The translations under genes were made by a program, and so were the position numbers. Source: Nitratireductor aquimarinus (GTDB lineage: Bacteria > Pseudomonadota > Alphaproteobacteria > Rhizobiales > Rhizobiaceae). From it: a stretch of 64,000 nt of DNA. This document shows positions 48,671 to 57,358 of this stretch, piece by piece. The notes below the pieces were generated by a model. The model ran no database searches and was not told where the DNA came from. It saw only the letters and a list, made by a program, of their open reading frames with translations. How positions within the stretch are numbered: the stretch's first letter is position 1; the number at the start of each line of letters is the position of its first letter. The stretch covers positions 3,782,001-3,846,000 of the forward strand of contig NZ_CP177239.1 of the NCBI RefSeq assembly GCF_046773475.1, written 5' to 3'.

Positions 48671-49324
48671 ATGTTTGAAACCTCTCTGAGCTTCAATGAC
48701 ATTCTGTTCCTGATCAGGGGCGCAGGCGTCACGCTGTCTATCACCATTCTGGCGGTGGTCGGGGGCACGCTTCTGGGTCTGCTGTTCGGTGTCCTTCGAA
48801 GCCATGTCAGCCCTTGGCTCACCCTGCCGCTGGTCTTCGTGCTCGACATTTTCCGCTCGGTCCCGCTGCTTATCCAGCTGATCCTCGCAAACGCCTTTCA
48901 GGCCATTGCGGGCCTGCAACTCTCGCCCTTCGTCACCTCCTGCGTGGTGCTGGCGCTCTACACCTCGGCCTATTGCACCGAGATCGTGCGTGGCGCGATC
49001 GATGCAGTGCCGGTGGTGACGCGCCGGGCGGCGCGTTCGCTGGGGCTGAGCTGGGGACAGGACATGACGCAGATCGTCTTTCCGATGGCGCTGCGCGTGG
49101 CCCTGCCAAGCTGGATCGGTCTCACCCTGGGGGTGATGAAGGACAGCGCCCTGGTTCTGTGGCTCGGCATCATCGAATTGCTGCGCGCCAGCCAGATCCT
49201 CGTAACGCGCCTGCAGGAGCCCATGTTCATCCTGCTCATTACCGGCGCGATCTATTTCGCCCTGAGTTTTCCCATCGCCCGCCTGGGAGGCCGGCTGGAG
49301 AAAAGGTGGCAAGAGAATGATTGA
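48671..49324 (+). CDS. Amino-acid ABC transporter permease 2
   Basis: This is a HisQ/HisM-type permease of 217 residues with about five membrane helices; AVPVVTRRAARSLGLSWGQD is the coupling loop. GAGGAGGAAAGGCG precedes the ATG. It overlaps the ATPase gene by eight bases. It is the partner of the permease at 47993-48658 and is clearly different from it in sequence. Confidence 0.9.
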   Translation: MFETSLSFNDILFLIRGAGVTLSITILAVVGGTLLGLLFGVLRSHVSPWLTLPLVFVLDIFRSVPLLIQLILANAFQAIAGLQLSPFVTSCVVLALYTSAYCTEIVRGAIDAVPVVTRRAARSLGLSWGQDMTQIVFPMALRVALPSWIGLTLGVMKDSALVLWLGIIELLRASQILVTRLQEPMFILLITGAIYFALSFPIARLGGRLEKRWQEND

Positions 49325-50039
49325 GATTGAAAACGTTCACAAATCCTTCGGCGCGCTGGAGGTTCTGAAAGGCATCAACCTGACCGTCGACAAGGGCGAG
49401 GTGGTGTCGGTGATTGGCGGTTCCGGTTCCGGCAAGTCGACGCTTCTGACCTGCATCAACGGGCTTGAGCCCATCGACAGCGGGCGCATCCTCGTTGACG
49501 GCACGGAGGTGCACGCGAAGACAACGGACCTGAACCTCTTACGCCGCAAGATCGGCATCGTGTTCCAGCAGTTCAACGCGTTCCCGCATCTCACGGTTCT
49601 GGAAAACGTCACGCTCGCCCCGCGCAAGGTGAAGGGCATGTCGCGCCGCGATGCCGAGGAGATCGCCGTTCAGCAGTTGAGCCATGTCGGCCTCGCCGAC
49701 AAGCTGAAGGTCTATCCCAACCGGCTCTCGGGCGGGCAGCAGCAGCGCATGGCAATCGCCCGTGCGCTGGCCATGTCGCCCGACTACATGCTGTTTGACG
49801 AAGTGACCTCCGCACTCGACCCCCAGCTTGTGGGTGAAGTGCTGGACACGCTGAAAATGTTGGCAGACGATGGCATGACCATGATCTGTGTGACCCACGA
49901 GATGAGCTTTGCTCGCGACGTGTCGAACCGGGTCGCGTTCTTCCACAAGGGCGTCATGGCCGAGATCGGCCCGCCCGAGCAGATTTTTGGTGATGCGCAG
50001 CATGAAGAGACACGCAATTTCCTTTCGAGTGTACGCTGA
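49317..50039 (+). CDS. Amino-acid ABC transporter ATPase (GlnQ/HisP type)
   Basis: This is a 240-residue ATPase. Walker A (GGSGSGKST), Q-loop (FQQFNAFPHLT), signature LSGGQQQR, Walker B (MLFDEVTSALDP) and the H-loop (VTHEMSFA) are complete. It energises the importer formed by the two upstream permeases. The DadA-type oxidase gene begins at the next base after its stop, so the transporter and catabolic genes are one operon. Confidence 0.93.
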   Translation: MIEIENVHKSFGALEVLKGINLTVDKGEVVSVIGGSGSGKSTLLTCINGLEPIDSGRILVDGTEVHAKTTDLNLLRRKIGIVFQQFNAFPHLTVLENVTLAPRKVKGMSRRDAEEIAVQQLSHVGLADKLKVYPNRLSGGQQQRMAIARALAMSPDYMLFDEVTSALDPQLVGEVLDTLKMLADDGMTMICVTHEMSFARDVSNRVAFFHKGVMAEIGPPEQIFGDAQHEETRNFLSSVR

Positions 50040-51269
50040 ATGAGCCGGCCTGAGGTTGTTGTTGTCGGGGCCGGGGTCATCGGCCTTTCGGTTGCACTGG
50101 CGGCGCAGGCGCGCGGCCTGAAGGTTCAGGTGATCGACCGTGAAGGGCCGGCGGCGGGTGCGTCCGCCGGCAATGCCGGGGCATTCGCCTTTCCCGACAT
50201 CCTGCCTCTGGCCTCACCGAGGATCATTCGCCAGGCCCCGAAATGGCTGCTCGATCCGCTCGGGCCGCTGAGCATCCGGCCGGGATATGCGCTGCGCATC
50301 GCGCCCTGGATGCTGCGTTTCTGGCGGGCGAGCTGGCCGGCACAGGTGCGCGCCTCCATCGTCGCGCAGACGGCGATGATGCGCCGCGCGCAGGAAACGC
50401 TCGATCCTTTCCTTGAGCGGGCTGGCCTGACCGGCATGCTGCGCCGCGAGGGGCAGTTGCAGGTCTATGAAGGCGCGCGCGAGTTTCGCGCTTCGCTGTC
50501 CGGCTGGCAGGCGCGCGAGGCCGCGGGCATTGCTTTCCGTCATCTTGAGGGCGACGAGATCGCCGAATATCAGCCGGGGCTCTCGCCGCGCTTCACCCAC
50601 GCCACCTTCACGCCGGGCTGGGCGACCATCGACGATCCGAAGGATTACACGCTGGCGCTGGCCGAGCGGTTTCGCGCCAATGGCGGCGAGATCGAGATTG
50701 CCCAAGCGCAGGCATTGATACCGGGTGGCGTGCGCACCACCGCCGGTGACCGGATGGGCCTTGTCGTTCTGGCAGCCGGCGCATTCTCGCATCGCCTGGC
50801 GCGCACCGCCGGGGTGCGCATCCCGCTGGAGACGGAACGCGGTTACAACACCACCTTTCCCGGCGGTGGGTTCGACCTGCGCATGCACATCACCTTCGGC
50901 GGACATGGCTTCGTGATTTCGCGCCTGCGCTCGGGCCTGCGCGTCGGTGGCGCGGTGGAGCTTGGCGGGCTCGACCTGCCGCCAAACTATGCGCGCGCCG
51001 AAGCGATGCTGAAAAAGGCGTCCGCGTTCCTGCCGGGTCTGGACATTTCCGGCGGCAGGCAGTGGATGGGCTTCCGGCCCTCGCTGCCCGACACGCTGCC
51101 GGCCATCGGCCCGCTGCCGGGCCGTCCGGATGTGATCTGCGCTTTCGGTCACGGTCATCTGGGGCTGACCCAGTCGACCGGCACGGCCGATATCGTGGCC
51201 GATCTTTTGACGGGGCAGGAGCCCGGCATCGACATTGCGCCATTCTCGCCGGCGCGTTTTACGAGGTAG
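50040..51269 (+). CDS. FAD-dependent oxidase/dehydrogenase, DadA type (likely D-hydroxyproline dehydrogenase)
   Basis: This is a 409-residue D-amino-acid dehydrogenase-like flavoprotein. The FAD-binding motif VVVVGAGVIGLSVAL is at the N-terminus and the C-terminal GHGHLGLTQSTGTADIVADLL is the usual cofactor-end motif. In hydroxyproline pathways an enzyme of this family oxidises cis-4-hydroxy-D-proline to 1-pyrroline-4-hydroxy-2-carboxylate. Gene position supports that: it follows the transporter without a gap and is followed within three bases by the epimerase gene that makes its substrate. Electron acceptor and exact substrate are not readable from the sequence. Confidence 0.88.
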   Translation: MSRPEVVVVGAGVIGLSVALAAQARGLKVQVIDREGPAAGASAGNAGAFAFPDILPLASPRIIRQAPKWLLDPLGPLSIRPGYALRIAPWMLRFWRASWPAQVRASIVAQTAMMRRAQETLDPFLERAGLTGMLRREGQLQVYEGAREFRASLSGWQAREAAGIAFRHLEGDEIAEYQPGLSPRFTHATFTPGWATIDDPKDYTLALAERFRANGGEIEIAQAQALIPGGVRTTAGDRMGLVVLAAGAFSHRLARTAGVRIPLETERGYNTTFPGGGFDLRMHITFGGHGFVISRLRSGLRVGGAVELGGLDLPPNYARAEAMLKKASAFLPGLDISGGRQWMGFRPSLPDTLPAIGPLPGRPDVICAFGHGHLGLTQSTGTADIVADLLTGQEPGIDIAPFSPARFTR

Positions 51270-51271
51270 AC

Positions 51272-52273
51272 ATGACCCAGTACACGTTTCCCTGCATCGA
51301 CGGCCACACCTGCGGCAATCCGGTTCGTCTGGTGACAGGGGGCGCGCCGATGCTGCGTGGCGCGACCATGCTGGAAAAACGTGCGCATTTCCTGGCCGAA
51401 TATGACTGGATCCGCACCGGCCTGATGTTCGAGCCGCGCGGGCATGACCAGATGTCCGGCGCGATCCTCTATCCGCCGACACGCGAGGATTGCGACGTGG
51501 CGGTTCTCTTCATCGAGACGTCGGGCTGCCTGCCCATGTGCGGGCATGGCACCATCGGCACGGTCACCATCGCGCTGGAGAACGGCCTGATCCGTCCGCA
51601 GACGCCGGGCGAATTGCGGCTGGAAACGCCGGCTGGCCGCGTTGATGTCACCTATCGCCAGGAAGGCCGCTTCATCGAGGAAGTGCGGCTGACCAATGTG
51701 CCCGCCTTCCTTTATGCCGAAGGGCTTTCCGCCGAGGTGGAAGGGCTTGGCGAGATCGTCGTTGACGTTGCCTATGGCGGCAATTTCTACGCCATTGTCG
51801 AGCCGCAAAAGAATTTTCGCGACATGGCCGACTTCACTGCCTCCGAGCTGATCGGCCTGAGCCCGAAACTGCGTGCGGCGCTCAATGCGAAATATGAGTT
51901 CGTTCACCCCGAGCATCCGGCGATCAACGGTCTGAGCCACATTCTGTGGACTGGCGCGCCGCGCGATCCCGAGGCCCATGCGCGCAATGCGGTCTTTTAT
52001 GGCGACAAGGCCATCGACCGTTCGCCCTGTGGCACCGGCACGTCGGCCCGCATGGCGCAGCTCGCCGCGAAGGGCAAGCTCAGGCCCGGCGATGATTTCG
52101 TGCATGAAAGCATCATCGGTTCGCTGTTTCGCGGTCGTGTCGAGCGGGCGACGCAGGTGGCCGACCGCGCGGCAATCGTGCCGTCGATTGCCGGCTGGGC
52201 GCGGGTGACCGGCTTCAATACGCTCTTCATCGATGATCGCGACCCGTTCGCGCACGGCTTTGTTGTTACCTGA
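51272..52273 (+). CDS. 4-hydroxyproline 2-epimerase (proline racemase family, Cys/Cys)
   Basis: This is a 333-residue member of the proline racemase family. Both catalytic cysteines are present: Cys90 in LPMCGHGTI and Cys253 in DRSPCGTGTSA, the pair required for epimerisation by two-base proton transfer. It should turn trans-4-hydroxy-L-proline into cis-4-hydroxy-D-proline. The ATG at 51272 lies three bases after the oxidase stop with ACGAGG upstream; a longer open frame inside the oxidase gene is ignored. A second racemase-family gene in the same operon lacks both Cys. Confidence 0.9.
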   Translation: MTQYTFPCIDGHTCGNPVRLVTGGAPMLRGATMLEKRAHFLAEYDWIRTGLMFEPRGHDQMSGAILYPPTREDCDVAVLFIETSGCLPMCGHGTIGTVTIALENGLIRPQTPGELRLETPAGRVDVTYRQEGRFIEEVRLTNVPAFLYAEGLSAEVEGLGEIVVDVAYGGNFYAIVEPQKNFRDMADFTASELIGLSPKLRAALNAKYEFVHPEHPAINGLSHILWTGAPRDPEAHARNAVFYGDKAIDRSPCGTGTSARMAQLAAKGKLRPGDDFVHESIIGSLFRGRVERATQVADRAAIVPSIAGWARVTGFNTLFIDDRDPFAHGFVVT

Positions 52274-52286
52274 TCGGCGCGAACCA

Positions 52287-53963
52287 ATGGAAAAGCTCAT
52301 TCTGTCTGCCGTGGCCGAGGGGCCGGTGCTCGCCTTCTCCGAGGGCCTGAGCTTCTGGGGCGGGGTCGATCCGGCCACTGGCCGTGTGATCGACGCGCAT
52401 CATCCGCTGTGTGGCGAGACCATCGCGGGAAAAGTGGTGCTCATGCCGACGAGCCGTGGCTCGTGCACCGGCAGCGGCGTGCTGCTGGAACTCGCGCTCA
52501 ATGGCCACGCGCCGGCAGCGCTGGTCTTCCGCGAGGCGGAGGACATTCTGACGCTTGGCGCGCTGATTGCCGCGCGCATGTTCGACAGGCCGCTTTCCGT
52601 GGTGCGGCTGGGGCCGGCGGACTACGACGCCCTTGCCGCCGCACCATTTGCGCGGATCGACGCGGAGCGCATTGAGGCCGGTGCGCTGTCGGTGCCGTTG
52701 AAACCTCTCGACGGCGCCGATCTTGTGTTGGGCGACGACGACCGGGAGATGCTCTCCGGCGGGCAGGGCGCTGCAGCACAGCTGGCCATGGAGATGATCT
52801 GCACCATGGCCGCGAGCCAGGGCGCGGAAGGGCTGGTGGATGTCACGCGCGGCCATATCGATGGCTGCATCTATGCCAGCCCCGCAAATCTGCGTTTTGC
52901 CGAGGCGATGGTGAAGCTTGGCGCGCGGGTGCGCATTCCCACCACGATGAACGCGATTTCCGTCGATTTCGCAAACTGGCGCGCGCAGGGCGTTTCGCCC
53001 GATTTCGGACAGCCGGCGGCGCGTCTGGCGCAGGCCTATGTCGACATGGGCGCACGCCCCAGCTTCACCTGTGCGCCCTATCTTCTGCCGGAAGCGCCGG
53101 GTGAGGGCGAGGCCATCGCATGGGCCGAATCCAACGCGGTGATCTACGCCAACAGTGTTCTGGGCGCACGCACGGTCAAACACCCCGATTTTCTCGATCT
53201 GTGCATTGCGCTGACCGGTCGCGCCCCGCTTTCCGGCGTTTATCTCGACGATAACCGCGCCCCGCGCCGCGTGATCCATGTGGATCTGCCCCATGGATAT
53301 GACGATGCGCTCTGGCCCTTGCTTGGCTGGCTGGCCGGGCGGCTTTCGCCGGACCGCATTCCACTCCTCACGGGGCTGGAGAGCACCAACCCGTCCGAAG
53401 ACGATTTGAAGGCGCTGTGCGCCGCGTTCGGCACGACCTCGGCCGCACCCATGCTGCATGTGGCTGGCGTCACGCCTGAGGCGGACGGACCTGTGGCGGC
53501 GGATGCCGACAGCGCGCGTATCGGCTCCGCCGATCTGGCCGGTGCGTGGCAGACCTTCAATGCCGGCGGCGAGCAGGTTGATCTGGTGGCCTTTGGCAGT
53601 CCGCATTTTTCGTTCGCCGAGTGCGCGGCGCTGGCGCAGCTTCTCGATGGCCATGTCTGCCACGCCGACACGGCGGCGATTGTCACGCTGGGGCGTGATG
53701 CGCTGGCGCAGGCCAGAGAGGCGGGTGTCATCGCCCGGCTTGAAGCCTCGGGCGTGCAGGTGGTGGCGGATCTGTGCTGGTGTTCGATCTCCGAGCCGGT
53801 TTTCCCGCCGAAGACCCGCACGCTGATGACCAATTCCGGAAAATACGCCCATTACGCGCCCGGCCTTTCCGGGCGCAGCGTCCGGTTCGGCTCTCTGCGC
53901 GACTGCGCAGAAGCTGCGGTGAGTGGTCGGGCGCGCACGGCGCTTCCCGACTGGCTCGCCTGA
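52287..53963 (+). CDS. Aconitase X, fused small and large domains (likely cis-3-hydroxy-L-proline dehydratase)
   Basis: This is a 558-residue protein. Residues 1-130 are the swivelling DUF126-type domain (SRGSCTGSGVLLELALNG), and from about 145 the DUF521-type catalytic domain follows (ADLVLGDDDREMLSGGQG, GLVDVTRGHIDGC, TTMNAISVDFANW). Aconitase X proteins of this fused type have been shown to dehydrate cis-3-hydroxy-L-proline to 1-pyrroline-2-carboxylate, while archaeal split relatives act in mevalonate metabolism. The start at 52287 is 13 bases after the epimerase stop. Iron-sulfur cysteines are likely (Cys in CTGSG, CIYASP, CAPYLL, CWCSI) but not assigned. Confidence 0.85.
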   Translation: MEKLILSAVAEGPVLAFSEGLSFWGGVDPATGRVIDAHHPLCGETIAGKVVLMPTSRGSCTGSGVLLELALNGHAPAALVFREAEDILTLGALIAARMFDRPLSVVRLGPADYDALAAAPFARIDAERIEAGALSVPLKPLDGADLVLGDDDREMLSGGQGAAAQLAMEMICTMAASQGAEGLVDVTRGHIDGCIYASPANLRFAEAMVKLGARVRIPTTMNAISVDFANWRAQGVSPDFGQPAARLAQAYVDMGARPSFTCAPYLLPEAPGEGEAIAWAESNAVIYANSVLGARTVKHPDFLDLCIALTGRAPLSGVYLDDNRAPRRVIHVDLPHGYDDALWPLLGWLAGRLSPDRIPLLTGLESTNPSEDDLKALCAAFGTTSAAPMLHVAGVTPEADGPVAADADSARIGSADLAGAWQTFNAGGEQVDLVAFGSPHFSFAECAALAQLLDGHVCHADTAAIVTLGRDALAQAREAGVIARLEASGVQVVADLCWCSISEPVFPPKTRTLMTNSGKYAHYAPGLSGRSVRFGSLRDCAEAAVSGRARTALPDWLA

Positions 53964-53988
53964 CACTTTATGCAAAGGAGACGATGAG

Positions 53989-55017
53989 ATGCGCAGCAGC
54001 AAGACGGTTCACGTCATTTCCGCCCATGCCGAGGGCGAGGTGGGTGACGTGATCGTGGGCGGCGTCACGCCCCCGCCGGGCGACACGCTGTGGGAACAGA
54101 GCCGGTGGATCGCGCGGGACGAGACGCTGCGCAATTTCGTTCTGAACGAGCCGCGGGGAGGCGTCTTTCGCCATGTGAACCTGCTTGTGCCGCCGAAAGA
54201 CCCGCGCGCCGACGCTGCCTTCATCATCATGGAGCCGGAAGACACGCCGCCCATGTCCGGCTCGAACTCAATCTGCGTCTCCACGGTGCTGCTCGATGGC
54301 GGCATTCTGCCGATGACCGAGCCGGTCACCGAGCTGGTGCTTGAAGCGCCGGGTGGTCTGGTCCGGGTGCGGGCCGAGTGCGCCAATGGCAAGGCGCAGC
54401 GCATTTTCGTGCAGAACCTGCCGAGCTTTGCCGCACGGCTCGATGCGCCGCTGGAAGTGGAAGGCCTTGGCACGCTCAGCGTGGACACGGCCTATGGCGG
54501 CGACAGTTTCGTCTTCGTGGATGCGCAGGCGCTCGGCTTTTCGCTGGAACCGGATGAGGCGCATGATTTGGCGCGGCTTGGTGTGAAGATCACCGCCGCC
54601 GCCAATGAGGCGCTGGGGTTCCATCATCCGGAAAACCCGGACTGGCGGCATATCTCGTTCTGCCTTTTCGCCGGCCCTGTCGAGCGCGATGCGGACGGTC
54701 TGCGCGCAGGTGCTGCGGTGGCGATCCGCCCCGGCAAGATCGACCGCTCGCCCACCGGCACTGCGCTCAGCGCCCGCATGGCGGTTCTGGCGGCGCGTGG
54801 GCAAATGGGGCCACAGGACCGGCTGACGGCTGTTTCGCTGATCGGCTCGACCTTTACCGGCCGCATTCTCGGCGAGACCCGTGTGGGCGACGTGCCAGCC
54901 ATCCTGCCGGAAATTTCCGGGCGTGGCTGGGTCACGGGCATTCACCAGCACATGCTGGACCCCGACGACCCCTGGCCCGGCGGCTACCGCCTCTCCGACA
55001 CCTGGGGCGCACGATAG
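53989..55017 (+). CDS. Proline racemase-family enzyme with Ser/Thr at the catalytic positions
   Basis: This is a 342-residue member of the proline racemase family. The two catalytic Cys positions are occupied by Ser90 (PPMSGSNSICV) and Thr256 (DRSPTGTALSARM), so two-Cys racemisation is not possible. Known trans-3-hydroxy-L-proline dehydratases have Cys and Thr. A Ser/Thr pair with intact surrounding motifs points to a dehydratase-like or other role. Its place beside aconitase X and a pyrroline-2-carboxylate reductase suggests action on a 3-hydroxyproline. The ATG at 53989 has AAGGAG eight bases upstream. It is the last gene of the operon. Confidence 0.87.
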   Translation: MRSSKTVHVISAHAEGEVGDVIVGGVTPPPGDTLWEQSRWIARDETLRNFVLNEPRGGVFRHVNLLVPPKDPRADAAFIIMEPEDTPPMSGSNSICVSTVLLDGGILPMTEPVTELVLEAPGGLVRVRAECANGKAQRIFVQNLPSFAARLDAPLEVEGLGTLSVDTAYGGDSFVFVDAQALGFSLEPDEAHDLARLGVKITAAANEALGFHHPENPDWRHISFCLFAGPVERDADGLRAGAAVAIRPGKIDRSPTGTALSARMAVLAARGQMGPQDRLTAVSLIGSTFTGRILGETRVGDVPAILPEISGRGWVTGIHQHMLDPDDPWPGGYRLSDTWGAR

Positions 55018-55150
55018 GCCAACTCCTCGTGGGCCGTTTGAAGCGCCACGCAGACATGATGCATGGTGGAGTGCACCCGCGTGCCGACGGGGAGCGTGTG
55101 CTGCATTGTGCCGCAGCTCTCCAAGACATGATTTCCTGATGCTGACAAAC

Positions 55151-55180
55151 CCATGGCGACCCTCTATCCAGTCGCCATGG
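55151..55180. promoter_or_regulatory. Inverted repeat holding the start codon of the small secreted protein
   Basis: CCATGGCGAC (55151-55160) and its exact complement GTCGCCATGG (55171-55180) enclose a 10-base loop. Each arm contains an in-frame ATG (55153 and 55177). As RNA it would put the initiation codon into a stable stem; as DNA it could be an operator. Both are inferences. Confidence 0.5.
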
Positions 55181-55527
55181 TTCGAATCCTGATGATCATT
55201 TCTACGGTGCTTTCGCTTTCCGCTGTGCTCTTTACGGCGCAGGCGCATGAGGCTGGCATGATCGGCGGGGGCGGCTACAGCGCCCACTCTCAGCACGTGG
55301 AAGACATCTCGTCATCGAAGGCTTCTTGCGGCGGCGAAGAGAAGCATGAAGCCGACATCGGCCTGTGTGATTTCATCTGCGCCGGGGTGTCGGTGTTGCC
55401 ATCGCTTGAGCGTATCGCGCTGAACGAAGCGACCCGGCGGGGGAAATATCTCCGTTCTCCAGACGAAACTCTGCCTTCAACGACACCTGGGTCGAATTAC
55501 CGACCTCCCATATTGCGTCTCCTCTGA
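55177..55527 (+). CDS. Small secreted Cys/His-containing protein beside the multicopper oxidase
   Basis: This is a 116-residue protein with a signal peptide (MVRILMIISTVLSLSAV then FTAQA|HEAG). The mature part has His and Cys residues that could bind metal (HSQHVED, SCGGEEKH, LCDFICAGVS). No family is recognised with confidence, but small His/Cys proteins are frequent upstream of copper-oxidase genes. It lies 71 bases before the multicopper oxidase gene on the same strand. An earlier in-frame ATG at 55153 is possible, but the signal peptide is better from 55177. Confidence 0.65.
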   Translation: MVRILMIISTVLSLSAVLFTAQAHEAGMIGGGGYSAHSQHVEDISSSKASCGGEEKHEADIGLCDFICAGVSVLPSLERIALNEATRRGKYLRSPDETLPSTTPGSNYRPPILRLL

Positions 55528-55598
55528 ACACGCGGCGGGCCAGCCTGCCGCGATCCTTAGAAGCTTTGAATGGGACAGGTCGTCCCAAGGTGACGCAT

Positions 55599-57077
55599 AT
55601 GAAAACGTTTTCCAGACGCGGTTTTCTGACCGCAAGCGCAGCCATGCTTGCTGCATCCCGGTTTCCGACCCGGGCCCACGCCCAACAGGCGCCTTCTTTG
55701 GGGCTTTCTGCGGCCAGCCGCACGCTTGATATCAACGGACGCGCAGCCACGGTCTTCGGCCTTGCCGGTCCTGAAGGACAAGGCTTGACCCTTGATCCCG
55801 GCCAGCATTTCCGTGTGGATCTGACCAATGAGCTTGAGGTTCCGACCATTGTCCATTGGCACGGTCAGATTCCGCCGAATGTTCAGGACGGAGTGCCTGA
55901 CATGCCGCAACCCCTGCTCACTCCCGGCGAAACACGCAGCTTTGATTTCGCGCCTCTACCTGGAACCCATTGGATGCACAGCCATGTGCCAATGCAGGAA
56001 ATGCAGTTGCTTGCTGCGCCTTTGATCGTGCGCCGGCCGGAAGACGTGGCTGCGGACCGGCAAGAAGCGGTTCTCTTTCTGCATGATTTTTCCTTCAAGG
56101 CACCCGAAGAGGTGATGGAAGAAATCCTTCGTGGCCATGGAGGCAAGCACGGAAGCGGCGACGCCGATGCAATGTTGGGTATGGACCACAGCGGAATGGA
56201 TCATGGCGCGGGAGCCATGGGCGATATGTCTGACAATATGGGTTCGATGGATATGAGCGCCATGGACCTGAATGACTATGACTGGGATGCCTATCTCGCC
56301 AACGACCGCACCCTGTCCGATCCTGAAATTGTTCAGGTGGAAAAGGGCGGTCGCGTGCGGCTCCGCATCATCAATGGAGCATCTGCCACCGTCTTCTGGA
56401 TCGACACGGGTGCGGTCGAGGGGCGGCTCGTTGCGGTGGATGGACATGAGGTGCAGCCGGTCGCAGGCTCCCGCTTCGGCGTGGCCATGGGCCAGCGGCT
56501 CGACATTGAAATCGATCTGCCGAATGAGGGCGGTGCGTGGCCTGTTCTCGCACGCAGAGAGGGCGCGCGCGAGCGCACCGGCATCGTGCTTGCAACATCG
56601 GGCGCCGCCGTCAAAAAGATAAGCTCTCTGGCGGAAACGGAGGCCCCTGCCTTCGATATCGATCTGGGAAAGGAAGCCCGTCTGCGGGCCATCGATACAT
56701 TGCCGGCCCGTGAGGCGGATCGCACCCATATGGTTATGCTTGGCGGTTCCATGCAGCCCTATATCTGGACCATCGATGGCGCTACCTGGGGCAGGCATCG
56801 GCCGATACAGGCGACCAGCGGTCAACGAGTGGAACTAATGTTCCACAACATGTCGATGATGGGTCATCCGATGCATTTGCATGGTCATGCCTTCCAGGTT
56901 GTTGGCATCAACAACCGCCGCTTTGCGGGCGCGCGGCGCGATACGGTCTATGTGCCACCAATGTCCATGGTCACAGTGGCTCTGGATGCGGGGGAGGCCG
57001 CGAACTGGATGCTGCATTGCCATCACATGCCTCATCTCGAGTCGGGCATGATGACCGAGTTCAGGGTGACCGCGTGA
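55599..57077 (+). CDS. Multicopper oxidase, CopA/CueO-like, Tat-exported
   Basis: This is a periplasmic multicopper oxidase of 492 residues. The N-terminus FSRRGFLTASAAML is a twin-arginine signal. All four copper-binding blocks are present: HWHG, HSH, HPMHLHGH and HCHHMPHLESGM, the last with the axial Met of a type 1 copper site. A Met/Asp-rich insert (around MGDMSDNMGSMDMSAMD) lies between the domains, as in copper-resistance oxidases, and should bind extra copper. The ATG at 55599 was chosen for the Tat signal. It probably detoxifies Cu(I). A strong terminator lies about 140 bases downstream. Confidence 0.92.
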   Translation: MKTFSRRGFLTASAAMLAASRFPTRAHAQQAPSLGLSAASRTLDINGRAATVFGLAGPEGQGLTLDPGQHFRVDLTNELEVPTIVHWHGQIPPNVQDGVPDMPQPLLTPGETRSFDFAPLPGTHWMHSHVPMQEMQLLAAPLIVRRPEDVAADRQEAVLFLHDFSFKAPEEVMEEILRGHGGKHGSGDADAMLGMDHSGMDHGAGAMGDMSDNMGSMDMSAMDLNDYDWDAYLANDRTLSDPEIVQVEKGGRVRLRIINGASATVFWIDTGAVEGRLVAVDGHEVQPVAGSRFGVAMGQRLDIEIDLPNEGGAWPVLARREGARERTGIVLATSGAAVKKISSLAETEAPAFDIDLGKEARLRAIDTLPAREADRTHMVMLGGSMQPYIWTIDGATWGRHRPIQATSGQRVELMFHNMSMMGHPMHLHGHAFQVVGINNRRFAGARRDTVYVPPMSMVTVALDAGEAANWMLHCHHMPHLESGMMTEFRVTA

Positions 57078-57218
57078 GTGCCTCATGAACCGCACCCGGC
57101 GGGCCGTCAGCAAATGGTCGCCTGCCGGCTCCATAGCATGATGAAGCCTGCCACATATGGCGCAGCGGCTTCAGGTGGCGGCTGCCAGAGTGACGTTTCA
57201 ACCTGATGGTTGATCGCG

Positions 57219-57250
57219 ATAGCCACGGGGAGTGTCCCGTGGCTATTTTT
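57219..57250 (+). terminator. Rho-independent terminator downstream of the multicopper oxidase
   Basis: There is an 11-bp perfect stem (57219-57229 with 57236-57246, ATAGCCACGGG) with a six-base loop, followed by TTTT. It separates the oxidase from the cytochrome c remnant. Confidence 0.88.
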
Positions 57251-57358
57251 AAAACAGGCGGCTCTGGATGAACCATTCGACCGGACACGCGATAAAGACG
57301 CAATCTGTCCGTGGCATGGCCCTGTCGTCGGTCCTGGCATTCAAATGAAGGACGTCCA

